In this document: piece after piece, positions 38,495 to 50,016 of the stretch
Layout: each line of letters starts with the position of its first letter
How positions within the stretch are numbered: the stretch's first letter is position 1
Origin: Saturnia japonica
Lineage: Eukaryota > Arthropoda > Insecta > Lepidoptera > Saturniidae
Direction of reading: 5' to 3'
DNA length: 64,000 nt
NCBI GenBank assembly: GCA_033032175.1
Contig: CM065307.1
Coordinates: 6,882,001 to 6,946,000 of the forward strand
Notes under the pieces: model-generated
The model's database searches: none
What the model saw: only the letters and a program-made list of their open reading frames with translations
Told to the model about the DNA's origin: nothing
Program-made: the position numbers and the translations under genes

Positions 38495-41400
38495 GGGCGG
38501 GGGTAGGTTCAGGTTCAAGTGCAGTGTAAATGAAACTCAATCTATCCCTGGTAGGGCCATCTGTCCGATGACTTTACACGATGAATGGTCTTGGAGTAAG
38601 CACTACGGTTGCAATGACCTCCAAGGCAAGTCTAGGGAGTTATCCTTCACGTGGTTGCCGCCTGTTATTGGTCTGTATAGGTCGGATACAGACACAACCT
38701 AAACCCCTAGTCGAACCTTCCCCTCTTACTATCCGTCACCTATCCATATTCCATCTTTCCCTTCCTAATCCGCTGCAGAGTATCAGTAGCTGTGCTCTGC
38801 GGACCGAGCTTCACAAAAATAAGTTGAGGCTTGGGAGACTCTTTTAGATTCTACAGCTACCCACGTGTTTGTGCCGTGCGTGGAGACCCGTACGCAGAGA
38901 TGAAGGGATCCTGGAGTGCTGAGCCACCAGTGGCTAGGGTAGTATATAGCTACGGGTGACAACACGCCTCTTTGGCCCGAATTTTCTTGCCAAACGGGAG
39001 GTCCCGGAGGAGCCAATCGGGATCAATCGGCTGTGGTTATCGTCAGAGATAGCCTCCTGGCTAGGGTTGGGATATGTGCGGTGGACAGTCGGCGGTGCAC
39101 GGAACTTGTGGTGAGCCTTCGGTTGGTACCTTCCAACCAGGTGGCAGCCGCATACTTCTTTGTGTCGTTTAGAACCGGATTGGATAACTGCCCGTAACAT
39201 TGTCCAACAAGATAAGTTATTGTGGGCAATAAACAGCTTCCTTCCATATAAAGCACCCGGTTTGGATGGTATCTTCCCCGGGTTTTTAAGATGGTGCGAT
39301 AAGGCAATTGCAGCACACCTGCTAATAATTTTCCAGGGCTGCATTGCCTTTCGATACACACCCAAACAGTGGAGGGAAGTAAAGGTAGTATTTATACCCA
39401 AACCAGGCAGAAGTGACTATACACAGACAAAATATTTCAGACCCATTAGTCTCACGTCCTTTATTTTAAAGAACCTAGAGAGACTCTGTGATAGAGAAAT
39501 AAGGGATAACATCCATATGGGCAAACCACTTCACTGCCAACAACATGCCTATACTATAGGTAAATCAACAGAATCTGCATTACATAACGTAGTCTCACGT
39601 AATGAATATGCTCTATCAAGTAAATTATCAACCCTTGGCTCTTTTATTGATATTGAAGGGGCCTTTGACAAAACAACTTTTAACAGCATCAGCCATGCCC
39701 TTTCAAGACATGGAGTAAATCCAACGCTTAGCAGTTGGATTGATAACATGCTTCGATATAGAGCGGTCCAGGTTACAGTGAATACAACCACCAGAGGTAT
39801 TGCGGTTAGGGGGTGCCCCCAGGGGGGAGTACTCTCGCCACTACTCTGGAATTTGGTTGTAAACGAACTCATCACTGACCTGAACAAAAACAGTTATTAT
39901 ACTGTAGGCTATGCTGATGATCTAGCAATTCTACTCGGTGGTTCACATGAAGGCACACTCTGCGATTTGATGAGGGGTGCCTTCCGCATAGTAGAAAATT
40001 GGTGTAAAAAACAGGAACTCACTGTTAATCCGTCGAAAACGGAACTAGTGTTGTTCACTAACAAACGCAAATTGAGTAACCTTGTTTTACCAAAGTTGTT
40101 CGGCACTGACCTAGCACTAGTAGCTGAAGTCAAATATCTAGGCGTAATTTTAGACAGCAAGCTACTCTGGAATAAACACCTGGAGAACAAACTAAATAAG
40201 GCCTGCATTACATTCTGGCAATGTAAAAGATTACTGGGCAAGAAATGGGGTCTATCTCCAAAGATTACCCACTGGCTTTATACTACCGTAATTCGACCGA
40301 CCGTTACCTATGGTGCAGTGGTTTGGTGGCCTAGGACCGAACTAAGCACAGTCAGACGAAAGCTGCAGCAATTCCAACGTTTGGCTTGCTCAGCTATAAC
40401 CGGCTGCATGCGCACCACGCCAACAACAGCACTGGAAGTCATTCTCAGCATACCACCCTTAGATCTGTTTATACAATAGGAGGCCGCGGTATCAGCAATA
40501 CGAATGGCAAATCTGGGACTGTGGGGCAATCCGAATGGACCACACACAAAAATTTTAAAGAAGGCTATCATGTACGAACCTCTGTTAAGCTCTCCGTGTG
40601 ATAGGATCCTAAAGAAACATATTTTCAACAGAAAGTACTCGATAGAACTATGCGAAGAAAAACAGGACCAATCCGGCATAAACGAGGTTCGCATATATAC
40701 AGATGGTTCAAAAACTGATACAGGAACAGGCGCCGGGGTATTTTCCTGTGATCTAAACATTAAAATATCAATAGCTTTAGGGCCACACAGTTCCATCTTC
40801 CAATGTGAATGTGTAGCCATTACTGAGGCGGCAAACGCAGTGCTGAACAGGAAAATAGAGAACCACAATATAAGAATTCTCTCCGACAGCACTGCAGTCT
40901 TACGAGCTCTGGAGAGTAACATACACGACTCTGGGCTTATAAATGAGTGTCACAAAGTACTGGAAAGGGTTACAACTAACAATGAAGTAACCCTACAGTG
41001 GATTAAAGGACACAGCGGATCACTGGGCAATGACGCAGCAGATGAACTGGCAAAGAGAGGTTCCGGCACTCTGCGGATGGGTCCTTTACCCATATTGCCT
41101 CTGCCGTTCAGCCTGATTCGCTCGTGGCTGCGTCAAAGAACAACAGAATCACATAAAGATCAATGGACAACAGCCAGTGACTGTAGACAGTCGAGGGAGA
41201 CACTGCCCATCCCTGAACCGCGATTGTCGCGGCGACTTCTTGGTCTTAATAGAAGTGATCTACGTGTTATGGTAGGCACTATAACTGGCCATTGTTCACT
41301 TAACAAACACCTATATGTTCTAGGTGTCACTAACAGTCCCATATGCAGAGCATGCATGGAGGGCGAAGAAACCGCTACCCACGTAGTCCTGAAATGTGCG

Positions 41401-41592
41401 GGAGTTGCAACCCAACGGGCGAAAACCCTCAAAAACCCGAGGTCACTTCGAGAAGCCTGTGAATGCCCCAGGAGGCTTCTGTGCTTCTGGTCGGAGTTGG
41501 GCTGGCTGGAATAGCCAGTCGGAATATCTACGCACAATGGACCTAGGAAGAGTCTAAGTGCGGACAAGTGGAGCCCACATAACATAACATAA
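38495..41592 (+). mobile_element. LINE with RT-RNase H, internally deleted, 13-bp TSD
   Basis: A 3098-bp non-LTR retrotransposon copy bounded by a perfect 13-bp duplication, TTGTCTTTTACTT, at 38482-38494 and 41593-41605. It begins GGGCGGGGGTAGG and ends with ACATAACATAACATAA. The first 0.66 kb is non-coding, 5'-UTR-like; the rest encodes reverse transcriptase and RNase H. ORF1 and the endonuclease that normally lie between are absent, so this is an internal deletion rather than simple 5' truncation. The RNase H domain and short tandem tail point to an I/LOA-type clade, not Jockey. Confidence 0.85.
39160..41514 (+). pseudogene. LINE reverse transcriptase-RNase H with one stop codon
   Basis: A single frame runs from 39160 to 41514, broken only by TAG at 40477-40479. 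RT blocks in order: KAPGLDGI, FIPKPGRSDY, RPISLTSF, FIDIEGAFD (first catalytic Asp), GCPQGGVLSPLLWN, VGYADDLAIL (YADD catalytic pair) and the thumb KYLGVILD. After the stop comes RNase H with YTDGSKTDTGTGAG (catalytic Asp), ECVAITEA (Glu), ILSDSTAVLRAL (Asp) and WIKGHSGSLGND, then a C-terminal CRACMEGEETATHVVLKC, a Cys-Cys-His-Cys finger. Reverse transcription at a nick in host DNA is the family role. The endonuclease is missing. All visible catalytic residues are intact, so decay is slight. Confidence 0.87.
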
Positions 41593-41605
41593 TTGTCTTT
41601 TACTT

Positions 41606-43173
41606 TAAAAGGATCCTTTTCTAGAGGAACCTCTCCAATTCTATGTGGTCAAAACGAATGTTTAAATATTTTACACATATTCTTATATTATCTTTGAAAA
41701 GCTTTCACCATCTCGGAAATATATTTTTACGAAAAATGCAATCATTAGACTGTGAATATGTAGTACTGATAAATATTTTAATTATAATTTATTGATTTCA
41801 TAAAATAATTATTGTTTATTCATTATAAAACCTTATAATATTATAATTAATTAGGTAAATAAATTGTGTTCGAACAAATTACTACCAATCTACCACTGTT
41901 GTGATTTCGCTAGTTGAAACATATTTTCATATAGAATTAGCATTTTAAATTTGATTGTTATGTTTTACTTGTCAAACTGGTTTGATTGACGATGGGAAAA
42001 TTATTGAAAAGAAATACACATCTAAAATATAAATTGTTGTGTTTATTGGGAGTATAAACCAATTTAAACACAAAACTTGGAAATTTAATGTCAGAAATAT
42101 TATATTACTTTACCACTACAACAACCACACTTTCGAGGTAATTTGTATGTTTATTGGAAACACTGGCCGGCATTGTTTTTAGATATGTACATAGAATAAA
42201 TTTACGTAAAAAGCAAGAAATCAATTGAATAGTGAATACATTACAAATTTACTTGTGAGATGTATCTAAATGAAACACCTACGGCTCCGACACCTCTTTA
42301 TTACCTACTTAATATGGCAGTATTTTTAAACATGTAAAAACCGTCACCCGGGCGAGGTAAACAAAGATAAATAACAATTAGAGAGCCAAACTCCATACAA
42401 ATTATTTGACACGATAGTGAAGGATTGTCTGGGCTTGTGAAAACACTATGCCTATAAATTTCATTTATTATTAATACCACCATCTCTTTTACTCGTGTGC
42501 AAGTCGTTTATAACTACTTTTGCATCCTTTTCTTTCGGCACTTATATACTTTTAATTATGTATTTTCGATTATTGGTGTAAAACTGGTAAATGTACCAAT
42601 AACGTTTGGATGACTCGGTAAACTAGTGGTGTACTTTACAATTCATATTTTATTACTGATTTTACCGTTTTTTTTAAGTCCTTTATTAGAATGAATTTTT
42701 ATGAATGTACTCGGAATAAAAAAAAACTGTACATATAAGAACGCATTACTTATTTTTATTACAATTACAATATACAAATAGCATAAACCAAATATTAAAA
42801 GTTTCGTTCAATATTGTAACAATATTTTTTTCCGGTTTAGATGTACAATCCTATGTCAATTTACTTTATCTTACTTTCAAAAAACCACGACAAAACACTC
42901 TTTGACTGTCTTGAGATTTGTGGGGCTTTTAACACTAAAAAAGCGGTTACCTACTGCGATAGAAACACACTATCCATAGTCCTCTTTTGCTTTTGTGATG
43001 CATAGTGTAAGAGTAAGTTATATCCCTAAATTCCCTAATTCTTGTAGCTATTCTTAGCGGTAAAGAATTTTTAATTGTGTCTGGTTAATCAAAAGTTATT
43101 ATAGCACCTCTGTAGAATCTCTGCTCTGTAGGTATAGCACGATAACTTTTGTTGACACCATAGTTGCCACTTC
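41606..43173. other. Intergenic spacer
   Basis: AT-rich DNA between two transposons. Nothing recognised. Confidence 0.5.
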
Positions 43174-43929
43174 ATCTAAAGCAGTGATTCCGAAAGTGGT
43201 CCACGAGAGACTATAAGGGTGTACGTTGACGTAACAAAGAAATAAGGGTGCACAATTGGTAAGTGGAGGTCTATGAAAATTGGTCTATTTTCGATAGTGT
43301 GAAGAACTAATAATGTTTGCATGACTTCACCTATCAATGTAGGCAGATAATATTTTAAGAATCTCAGCGACTGTTAATTGTAAAAACTTGCATATTCCAT
43401 GATCAGTACAACGTGTCGAGACTTGCAAAGCGCCGCCGCTGCTGCCGCCGCCGTCCGCATCGCTTGTTCAGACGTGCAAAGGGACGAAATCCGACTAGTA
43501 ATGTATGAGCTTGCAATCTTGCATGAACTTGTTTGAATCTTCACTAATATAAATACGAATGCCAAGGATAAACGTTACTCATTTGTTTCCGGAATTTCGA
43601 ATAGAAAATTAAAGTGAATCAATGTTAGTGTTTGCCTGTGTCGAAAAAGTAAGTAAGTACTTACCTGCCTATTTGTTATGTTAGGTATACGTACATATTT
43701 TTGCAATGCAATGTTTGCGTGTTTTAGGTACTTAATAAAAATTAAATACTGAATAAAGCCATTGTTAGATACTTCCATAAAAGATCAGAAAACCGAGAAT
43801 AATTGAACTTTTTGTCCCTACTTTATTAGATTTTTTTACCTGACTGTGTGGTGCTTCACTAAAGAAAGGATATATTATGATTGACCTGCATGACTGTAAA
43901 TATTGTCGCAGTTGCTAATGCTAAATGAC

Positions 43930-44055
43930 TTAGGTTGCGTTGTTTGAACCATAGTTATTTCTAACCAGTGGTCTGACTCCATACATAATTTTGCCATTTC
44001 GGTACAAAACTAACCATTGGTCAAGTTAAATACGGATCAAACAACTCAGCCTTAA
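43930..44055. mobile_element. Nested MITE inside the hAT element
   Basis: Left end TTAGGTTGCGTTGTTTGAAC and right end (reverse complement) TTAAGGCTGAGTTGTTTGAT are inverted copies with a few mismatches. The inner parts also mirror (TAACCAGTGGTC / TAACCATTGGTC is a further internal repeat). No coding potential. It inserted in the 5' part of the hAT element. Confidence 0.6.
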
Positions 44056-44386
44056 TTAAATATATTTTCCTAAATTGTATGCGTCTTTACGTACTAGTAA
44101 CGTGTATCAAAGTAATAATTAAGTATTTTAATTAATAATGAAAATCGCGGAAATAATTAGAATCAGTTTGCCGCCAGTAGGTACTTTGTTTATTTTGTTG
44201 CAACAATTAACTAATCATATTATCTTAAAATAGCTATATCCTGTTAAGTAAAACCGCCCTATGACTACTAAAACAAAGTTTTTTATTTACTGGTAAGTAG
44301 GTAACTGATTTTAACCCGCTGTTGAAGAGGTTTTAAAAACTGTTCTCCACAAATCCCCATTTGATGTAGTCCAAAGAATTCTTTTG

Positions 44387-45690
44387 AGAAACAACACTGT
44401 ATAAAGACGAATTGATGAAATGAGCTTTGATAATTAAAGTTTCTTGTATAATTATCTGCAAACAACTCACTTTTCCATTCAACTGGACGAGTCAACTTTA
44501 CCTAGTAATGAAGCGTTATTATTGGCTTATATTCGATTTGTTATGGAGGAAGAAACTCACGAAGAGCTACTATTCGCGAAAGCTTTGGAGATAGACACTA
44601 AAGGTGAATCAATATTAATATTATACATTAATGTCCCCAGTGATTTTTTTAAGGAAAAATCGATTCCATTCACAAACGTTACTTCAGTGGCAACCGATGG
44701 ATCTCCTGCCATGGTTGGGCGATATCGTGGGTTTATAAGTCATTTTAAAAGAATTATACCAGGGGTAACAGCAATTTACCGACAACTAGTAGCAAAAAAT
44801 TTGAGTGATAGATTGCATAAATCGCTTCAATATGTGATTAATGCAGTTAACAAAATAAGAAGCAATACTTTGAATACGCGTTTATTTGTACAATTGTGTG
44901 ATGAAAATGATGAAAATTTCCAACGATTACTCTTACATACAGAAGTACGCTGGTTGTCGAAAGGTGAAAGTTTATCAAGATTTTACTCACTTGTTGAATC
45001 AGTTCTAGAGTTTCTGAAAAGTAAAGATCCAGATTTAAAAGAAATCCTGATCAATTTGAAAGCAGACATTGCGTATTTGACAGATTTGTTCAAAAAATGT
45101 AATGACATTAACTTAGAATTACAAGGGGACAACCTCAATTTAATACTAACAAAGAGTATTATTTCAGCTTTTCATGGAAAATTAAAATTTATGAAGCAAA
45201 ATATTAGTCGGCGCGAATATTCTCAGTTTTCACACTTGTCACAGGTAGAGTACGCCCAACATTTAACTGCCCTGCATGTTGACTTCAAAATCAGATTTGA
45301 AGATATTCTGACGATGAAAATGCCACCATGGATCATAAATCCATTTGATGAAACGGAAGTGGAGAATGTGATGTTACAAGAGGAGCTACTCGAGCTTGGC
45401 ACTAATGAGGAACTGAAGGTGAAATTTAAAAGATGGTATAAAACATTTTGGCTGCAGGCAGAAATACCCGAGAAATGTTCTGGACTGTGGGAAATCGCGA
45501 GAAAGCTTTTGATAGTGTTTTCCTCGACATATCTCGTCGAAAAAAGTTTTAGTGTCGTTACAAATCTCATAACAAAAAAAGGAGCAGATTAAATATCACA
45601 GAACGGGGAGATTTGCGGTTATTCCTTACAAAACTGAAGCCAAATATTGATATTTTGTTGTCATTCCATCAAGTATATCCCTCCCAATAA
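44387..45690 (+). pseudogene. hAT transposase (ZBED5/Buster-like), inactivated
   Basis: The open part 44444-45592 starts within NYLQTTHFSIQLDESTLPSN, typical of the hAT RNase-H-like fold with its first catalytic Asp (QLDES). It continues with TSVATDGSPAMVG, the second Asp region, then LLLHTEVRWLSKGESL and the C-terminal dimerisation block STYLVEKSFSVVTNL. Three lesions are visible. In-frame TAA codons at 44402-44404 and 44435-44437 cut off the upstream RRIDEM segment. A one-base loss in an A run at 45574-45580 shifts the frame, and the shifted frame still reads a proper hAT end (RLNITERGDLRLFLTKL) to a TAA at 45688-45690. The BED-type N-terminus is not recognisable. hAT transposases cut and paste DNA in the nucleus. 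Confidence 0.87.
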
Positions 45691-46117
45691 AATTATGATT
45701 TTGTGATTGTCATTGTAGAAGTTACGTTACATTATTATTGTTTAAGTAATTGTAATTATATTACATATTGGAATAAATAAAACACAATAAAATATACTAT
45801 TTTATATATTTTTATTAACTACCATTCTGAATGAGGAGTTTTCTAAATAAAATAGTAAGAATTAGGCACGCGCGTCCCCAGACACAATTAAAAATCAATT
45901 GTGCTTTGAGTGGATATCAGAAAAGCAAAGTTGGCCAATCAAAAAAGTGATTCCATCCAACTTTGCGCATGTTCGAAAACCGTTAGATCTAATCTTCACA
46001 TTTTTTGTCGAGTTTTGGGAATATGGTAGTATTATACCTGCAGGGGGTCCACCGGAACCAGTAAAATTTTGAAATGGGTCTATGAGGAAAAAAAGTTTGG
46101 GAACCTCTAATCTAAAG

Positions 46118-47009
46118 CAAAAATACTACTCTCTATCGAGAGATCTATAGTGTCTGTGTCAAGTGGTGTCAAAGACATCTCAACCGGATAGTATTTATAG
46201 AAAAATATAAAATATAGTTGAAGATTATTATTCTTATATTAAAATCATTATTAGTAAAAAAAAAATCTGAAATAATAAAGAGTAATGTTTTTAAATTAAT
46301 AAATAAAATTAATTATAAAAGTATACAACATACCATTCCCACTAAGCTCTGGTTTTTAAAATTTAAAAATGCCTACAAGTAAGTTCTTTTACTACTATTT
46401 GTTTAGTTTTAGGCCATGTAAGCTATCATGTTTTGCTCGCGTAAATTCATGTCCGTGACCAATCTCTGTATGAGTGCGGTCTTGATGAGGGATCCGTGGA
46501 TCACATACCTATTTTTTAACTGTTCCAAACTATCTAGTTCCATAATTATTAATGATCTTCTTGCAATATTCCTCGTTCTACCAGTGTCAATACATTACTT
46601 ACATAATATTATGTGTATTCTAATTTTATTGAAATATTTAGTGTCTTTTATTATCGTAATTATATAAAATCCAATATACAGGCTCTGCCTAGTTTGGAAG
46701 TCACTGTGTAAATGATGTAAATCTTGTCTATAATTTAATTATTTTTTTTCAATTTTGAATTGTAATGTGTCTTTTGTTTGTGTCTTTACAGATTATAGTT
46801 ATGTTTTTTATTTATATGTTTAGCTTAAGTAGTTTAATATTACCCCTGCAATTTACGACTATTTTGTGCTGTGTCAATGTATCTTTTTTATGGGTTATTC
46901 TATAGTACACCGAACATTAATTTGGCAACTAAATTCTATAACGTGTATTTGTTACACTTGACGTTGGCGAAATAGCCCACATATGCAGAAAGCCAAATAA
47001 AAAAAAATG
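46118..47009. other. AT-rich spacer
   Basis: No gene recognised; the frame at 46428-46667 has no known domain. Confidence 0.45.
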
Positions 47010-47420
47010 ATGGAATATTTTATGCTGTTCATGTCAAACGAAACACCAATGTCAAATGTCACCAACATAAACTACGGTCAGCAATAACAGCGCGTGACGT
47101 CATTCATGTGTAGCGAACGCGAGCGCGATTTGTGTGTTGACTGCGTTGAGCTGACATCTGTTGTTTCCTTTTTTTGCGTCTAATTCTTTTTTAAGTACTA
47201 ATGTGATCACGCTGTTTTCGGTTTCATTGGGGTGGCAATTTAAAATGTATACTTTTGTAGTCGATTTTTTAGTAAATAAATATGTGAAATTATATTTTAC
47301 GTAGCTATAAAAATCAATATTTTAACTTAATTAATGCTTTTTGAAAAGTGGTCGGGTTGCTTATTGTATTAAATTAAACCGTACCATAGGATTATGGGTT
47401 TTGCAATTTGGAGTAATGAT
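47010..47420. repeat. Dispersed repeat copy B
   Basis: Shares ordered sequence blocks with 21830-22140 (ATGCTGTTC, CGAAACACCAAT, GTGACGTCATT, GTGAAATTATATTTT, CTTTTTGAAAA). It includes a denser CG patch (CGCGTGACGTC, GAACGCGAGCGCG). No coding capacity. Confidence 0.5.
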
Positions 47421-48689
47421 TAGAAGTAGCTAAATAGTAAATTAGATCAGATAAGTATTATAATGTTTCAACATTTAAATTCGATTTATTTCAGCCTATA
47501 AACCGCCGTTTCTGAAAAGGCCACTTTAGATGAAAGTTGCATACGTGAGAAACGGTGCTTCATTACTTCCGTGTATGACTGTCACAGCTTTAAACATTGT
47601 TCAATACGTTTGAAGCATAATATGAATCATTGCTTGTTAATTCATGATATTGATTAAGTAGACACCTTAACAATAATCGTATCCTAATATAGCGAGACAT
47701 ATCAGACATACGCGTCACAGCCAAGTATTGCCAATACAATACCTAACTACATCATTTCTTTGTTGAGTTTCCTGAATATTTCCGACGTACCTAGGTAGGT
47801 AGGTAAGTATATATTTCCTTGTAAGACAATCATAATATTTATGTTAGAGGTTATAAGATCTACAAATAATTTTACGATAAAGGCTCAAGGCATCAAGGCT
47901 TTAAGTGTAAGAAATCCCAGTTATTTAGCCCATTTAGCTAGCATGCGTTATACTTTTGGAGGCGATATAAAAGAAGATTGCTCCCACGTGGATGAATTTT
48001 GAATTTCAATAAGGTTTTCTAAACTATGCCCCTACTCCAGCTCAGAAAAGTAAAACAAATGCAGGCCTCTCCCAGGCGGACGAGAAATTTTTGAGATTTT
48101 AGGTTAAAAAAATTGTGTTTACAGGGAAATACATGTCCTTAAATTGATTGATATATATTATGAATTTTAAATAATATGTATGTTAAAACTTGTGGGTCTT
48201 GTGGAATAATAGTCCAATAGTTTAATATTTCGTGGTTTATTCAGACAGAGTATCGTTGTCTAAGAGGTTACTTTCACGAATGCCTCCTTCAAGGCTTGAC
48301 GTACCCGCTTTTATATCAAAATAATCGCAGTCCTACCCGCTTTATATAAAATTAATCATTGTCCTACCCGCTTTATACCAAATTAATCGTAAGTCAGATT
48401 ATGTAGTAATAAGTTTACAATATCAATTTATATGATGATTAACTAAATTATTAATTATGAATTATATGTATAATGGTAAATAACTAGGATAACACTGCGA
48501 GTAATTATTATAAATCACAATCTCTGGACGCTTATGTGTTACTTGCTAACATATTTGTATACCACCCACATTCATTCTGCAAAACGGAAGGTAGTCACGT
48601 TTTTTCAAAGAAATGTTTTAGAGTAACCTTACATGTATAAAAATAAAATTACGGGATGTAAATAACTTACACAAAAGCGTACAAAGTCG
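47421..48689. other. Spacer, no gene seen
   Basis: Contains a three-fold repeat of CCTACCCGCTTTATA-type units at about 48300-48390 (CGTACCCGCTTTTATAT..., TCCTACCCGCTTTATATAA, TCCTACCCGCTTTATACC; spacing about 30 bp). Otherwise AT-rich. Confidence 0.5.
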
Positions 48690-49965
48690 CGGGCACACCT
48701 CACCCGGTCATCCTCCGACTAGGACATCCATCCGACCATAGTCCTTCCTCCGTCCATGTGGTTGACTACGCGAAACTCAAACATCTACTCGCAGACAGGC
48801 CGTCCTCGGCCAGCCTAGACAGGGCCCCTGACGCACTGCAGTCGGACGCAGACGCCGACTTAGCGATCGATTCCCTCGTCGGCCACCTCCAGGTCGACAT
48901 CAGAGAGGCCTCGAGAGAGGTCAAAGTGGTTAACGATAGCCGCATTGTACTCCCTGCCGACCTGCGAGCGTTGAAGACGGAAAAGAACGCCGCGACACGC
49001 GCACACGACTCATTCCCGTCTAGGGACAACTGCGAACGATTACGCGCGTTACAACGATACTTTAAAGCTCGTATAACAGAATACAGACGTCACGTTTGAG
49101 ACAACCTCGTAGAGGGTCTCAGACCGTCCCATCTCACATACTGGAAGTTAGTCAGAACGTTTAAAATAGAATACTCCTTCCAATTGCCACCCCTCGAAAG
49201 AGGCCCGGGCCTCCCTCTCGCGTTCGATAGCGATGTCAAGGTGGAGTGTCTCGCCGCAAGCTTGGAGAGCCAGTGCTCCCCAAACTGCGACAACATAGAC
49301 GCCGCACATATCAACGGAATCGAATCCTCGGTACAGGAACTCAGTTCGGTCCCCCCAACGTATACCCTAACCCCGGTCACTTCTGACGAAGTCTGTTCAA
49401 TCATCAAGGGCCTTAAGCTCAAAAAATCTCCCGGTCCTGACGGGCTCAGGAATGAAGTATTCAAACTTCTTCCCGATCACCTCATAGCACTCTTGGTTTG
49501 CATCTTCAATGTAAACATCGTCCAATGCCATTTCCTAGCCGCCTGGAAAACGGCTATAGTCATAGGGATACATAAACCAGGGAAACTAGCATCGCTTCCC
49601 GATAGCTATCACCCTATTAGTCTCTTGAATACCTTGGGAAAAATCTATGAGCGGCTCCTTCTGAACCGTCTCAAGAGCGCGATAGAAGACAAAAATCTAT
49701 ACCCACCGGAACGTGTGTTCGCACATTTGTCAAAATCCAATATTCATACATTCCAAGTCCTCCAAACGCGATTCTTACGTAAAATCAACAAAGCCCTTTG
49801 ATACGTTCGACAGCAAGATCTCCATAGAGAGATGCAACTTCCCGAGGTCCGGCCACTTTGGCACCCTTGTGCGCATGTTACCAACGCTTTCGCGGCTGAG
49901 TGCCTTAAGCGCTTGCCCCCAAAGCCAAGTAAAGCTGTAAAAGCCATCAGCAGCTCTGTTTTTGG
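48690..49965 (+). pseudogene. Jockey-like ORF2 fragment
   Basis: One frame with two TGA codons (after RRHV at 49097-49099 and after NKAL at 49799-49801) and a final TAG. The recognisable blocks are LKLKKSPGPDGL (RT motif 0/1), WKTAIVIGIHKPGK, YHPISLLNTLGKIYERLLLNRL (RT fingers) and the distal PPKPSKAVKAI tail. The palm with the catalytic aspartates is missing. No function is expected. Confidence 0.78.
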
Positions 49966-50016
49966 ATAGGGCCCAAAGAGCTAACAGTAAGGTCAGTTCT
50001 ATAAAAAAAAAAATAG
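48690..50016 (+). mobile_element. Truncated, internally deleted Jockey-like LINE
   Basis: Starts inside the end of the endonuclease domain (GHPSDHSPSSVHVVDYAKL), continues into RT, and ends with the LINE 3' tail GAGCTAACAGTAAGGTCAGTT and an A run at 50003-50013. At about 49795 the sequence jumps from an early RT position to the last part of ORF2 (PLWHPCAHVTNAF..., LPPKPSKAVKAISSS). The catalytic YxDD core is therefore lost. It is thus both 5'-truncated and internally deleted. Target duplications were not found. Confidence 0.75.

Larger units (their letters stand above)
43182..46109 (+). mobile_element. hAT transposon with 8-bp TSD
   Basis: A 2928-bp element bounded by the perfect 8-bp duplication ATCTAAAG at 43174-43181 and 46110-46117. 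The ends are CAGTGATTCCGAAAGTGG on the left and, reverse complemented, TAGAGGTTCCCAAACTTT on the right, an imperfect terminal inverted repeat of hAT/Buster type. It carries one decayed transposase gene on the plus strand and a nested 126-bp inverted-repeat element at 43930-44055. Confidence 0.88.

Noticed and set aside
38934..39401. A minus-strand coding frame of 155 aa
   Set aside because: It lies opposite the LINE 5' region and RT and is a shadow of that sequence.
44283..44495. A minus-strand frame at the hAT transposase N-terminus
   Set aside because: It is antisense to the transposase remnant and has no homology of its own.
48300..48390. A CRISPR-like array
   Set aside because: Only three imperfect units in a eukaryotic, AT-rich context; this is a minisatellite.
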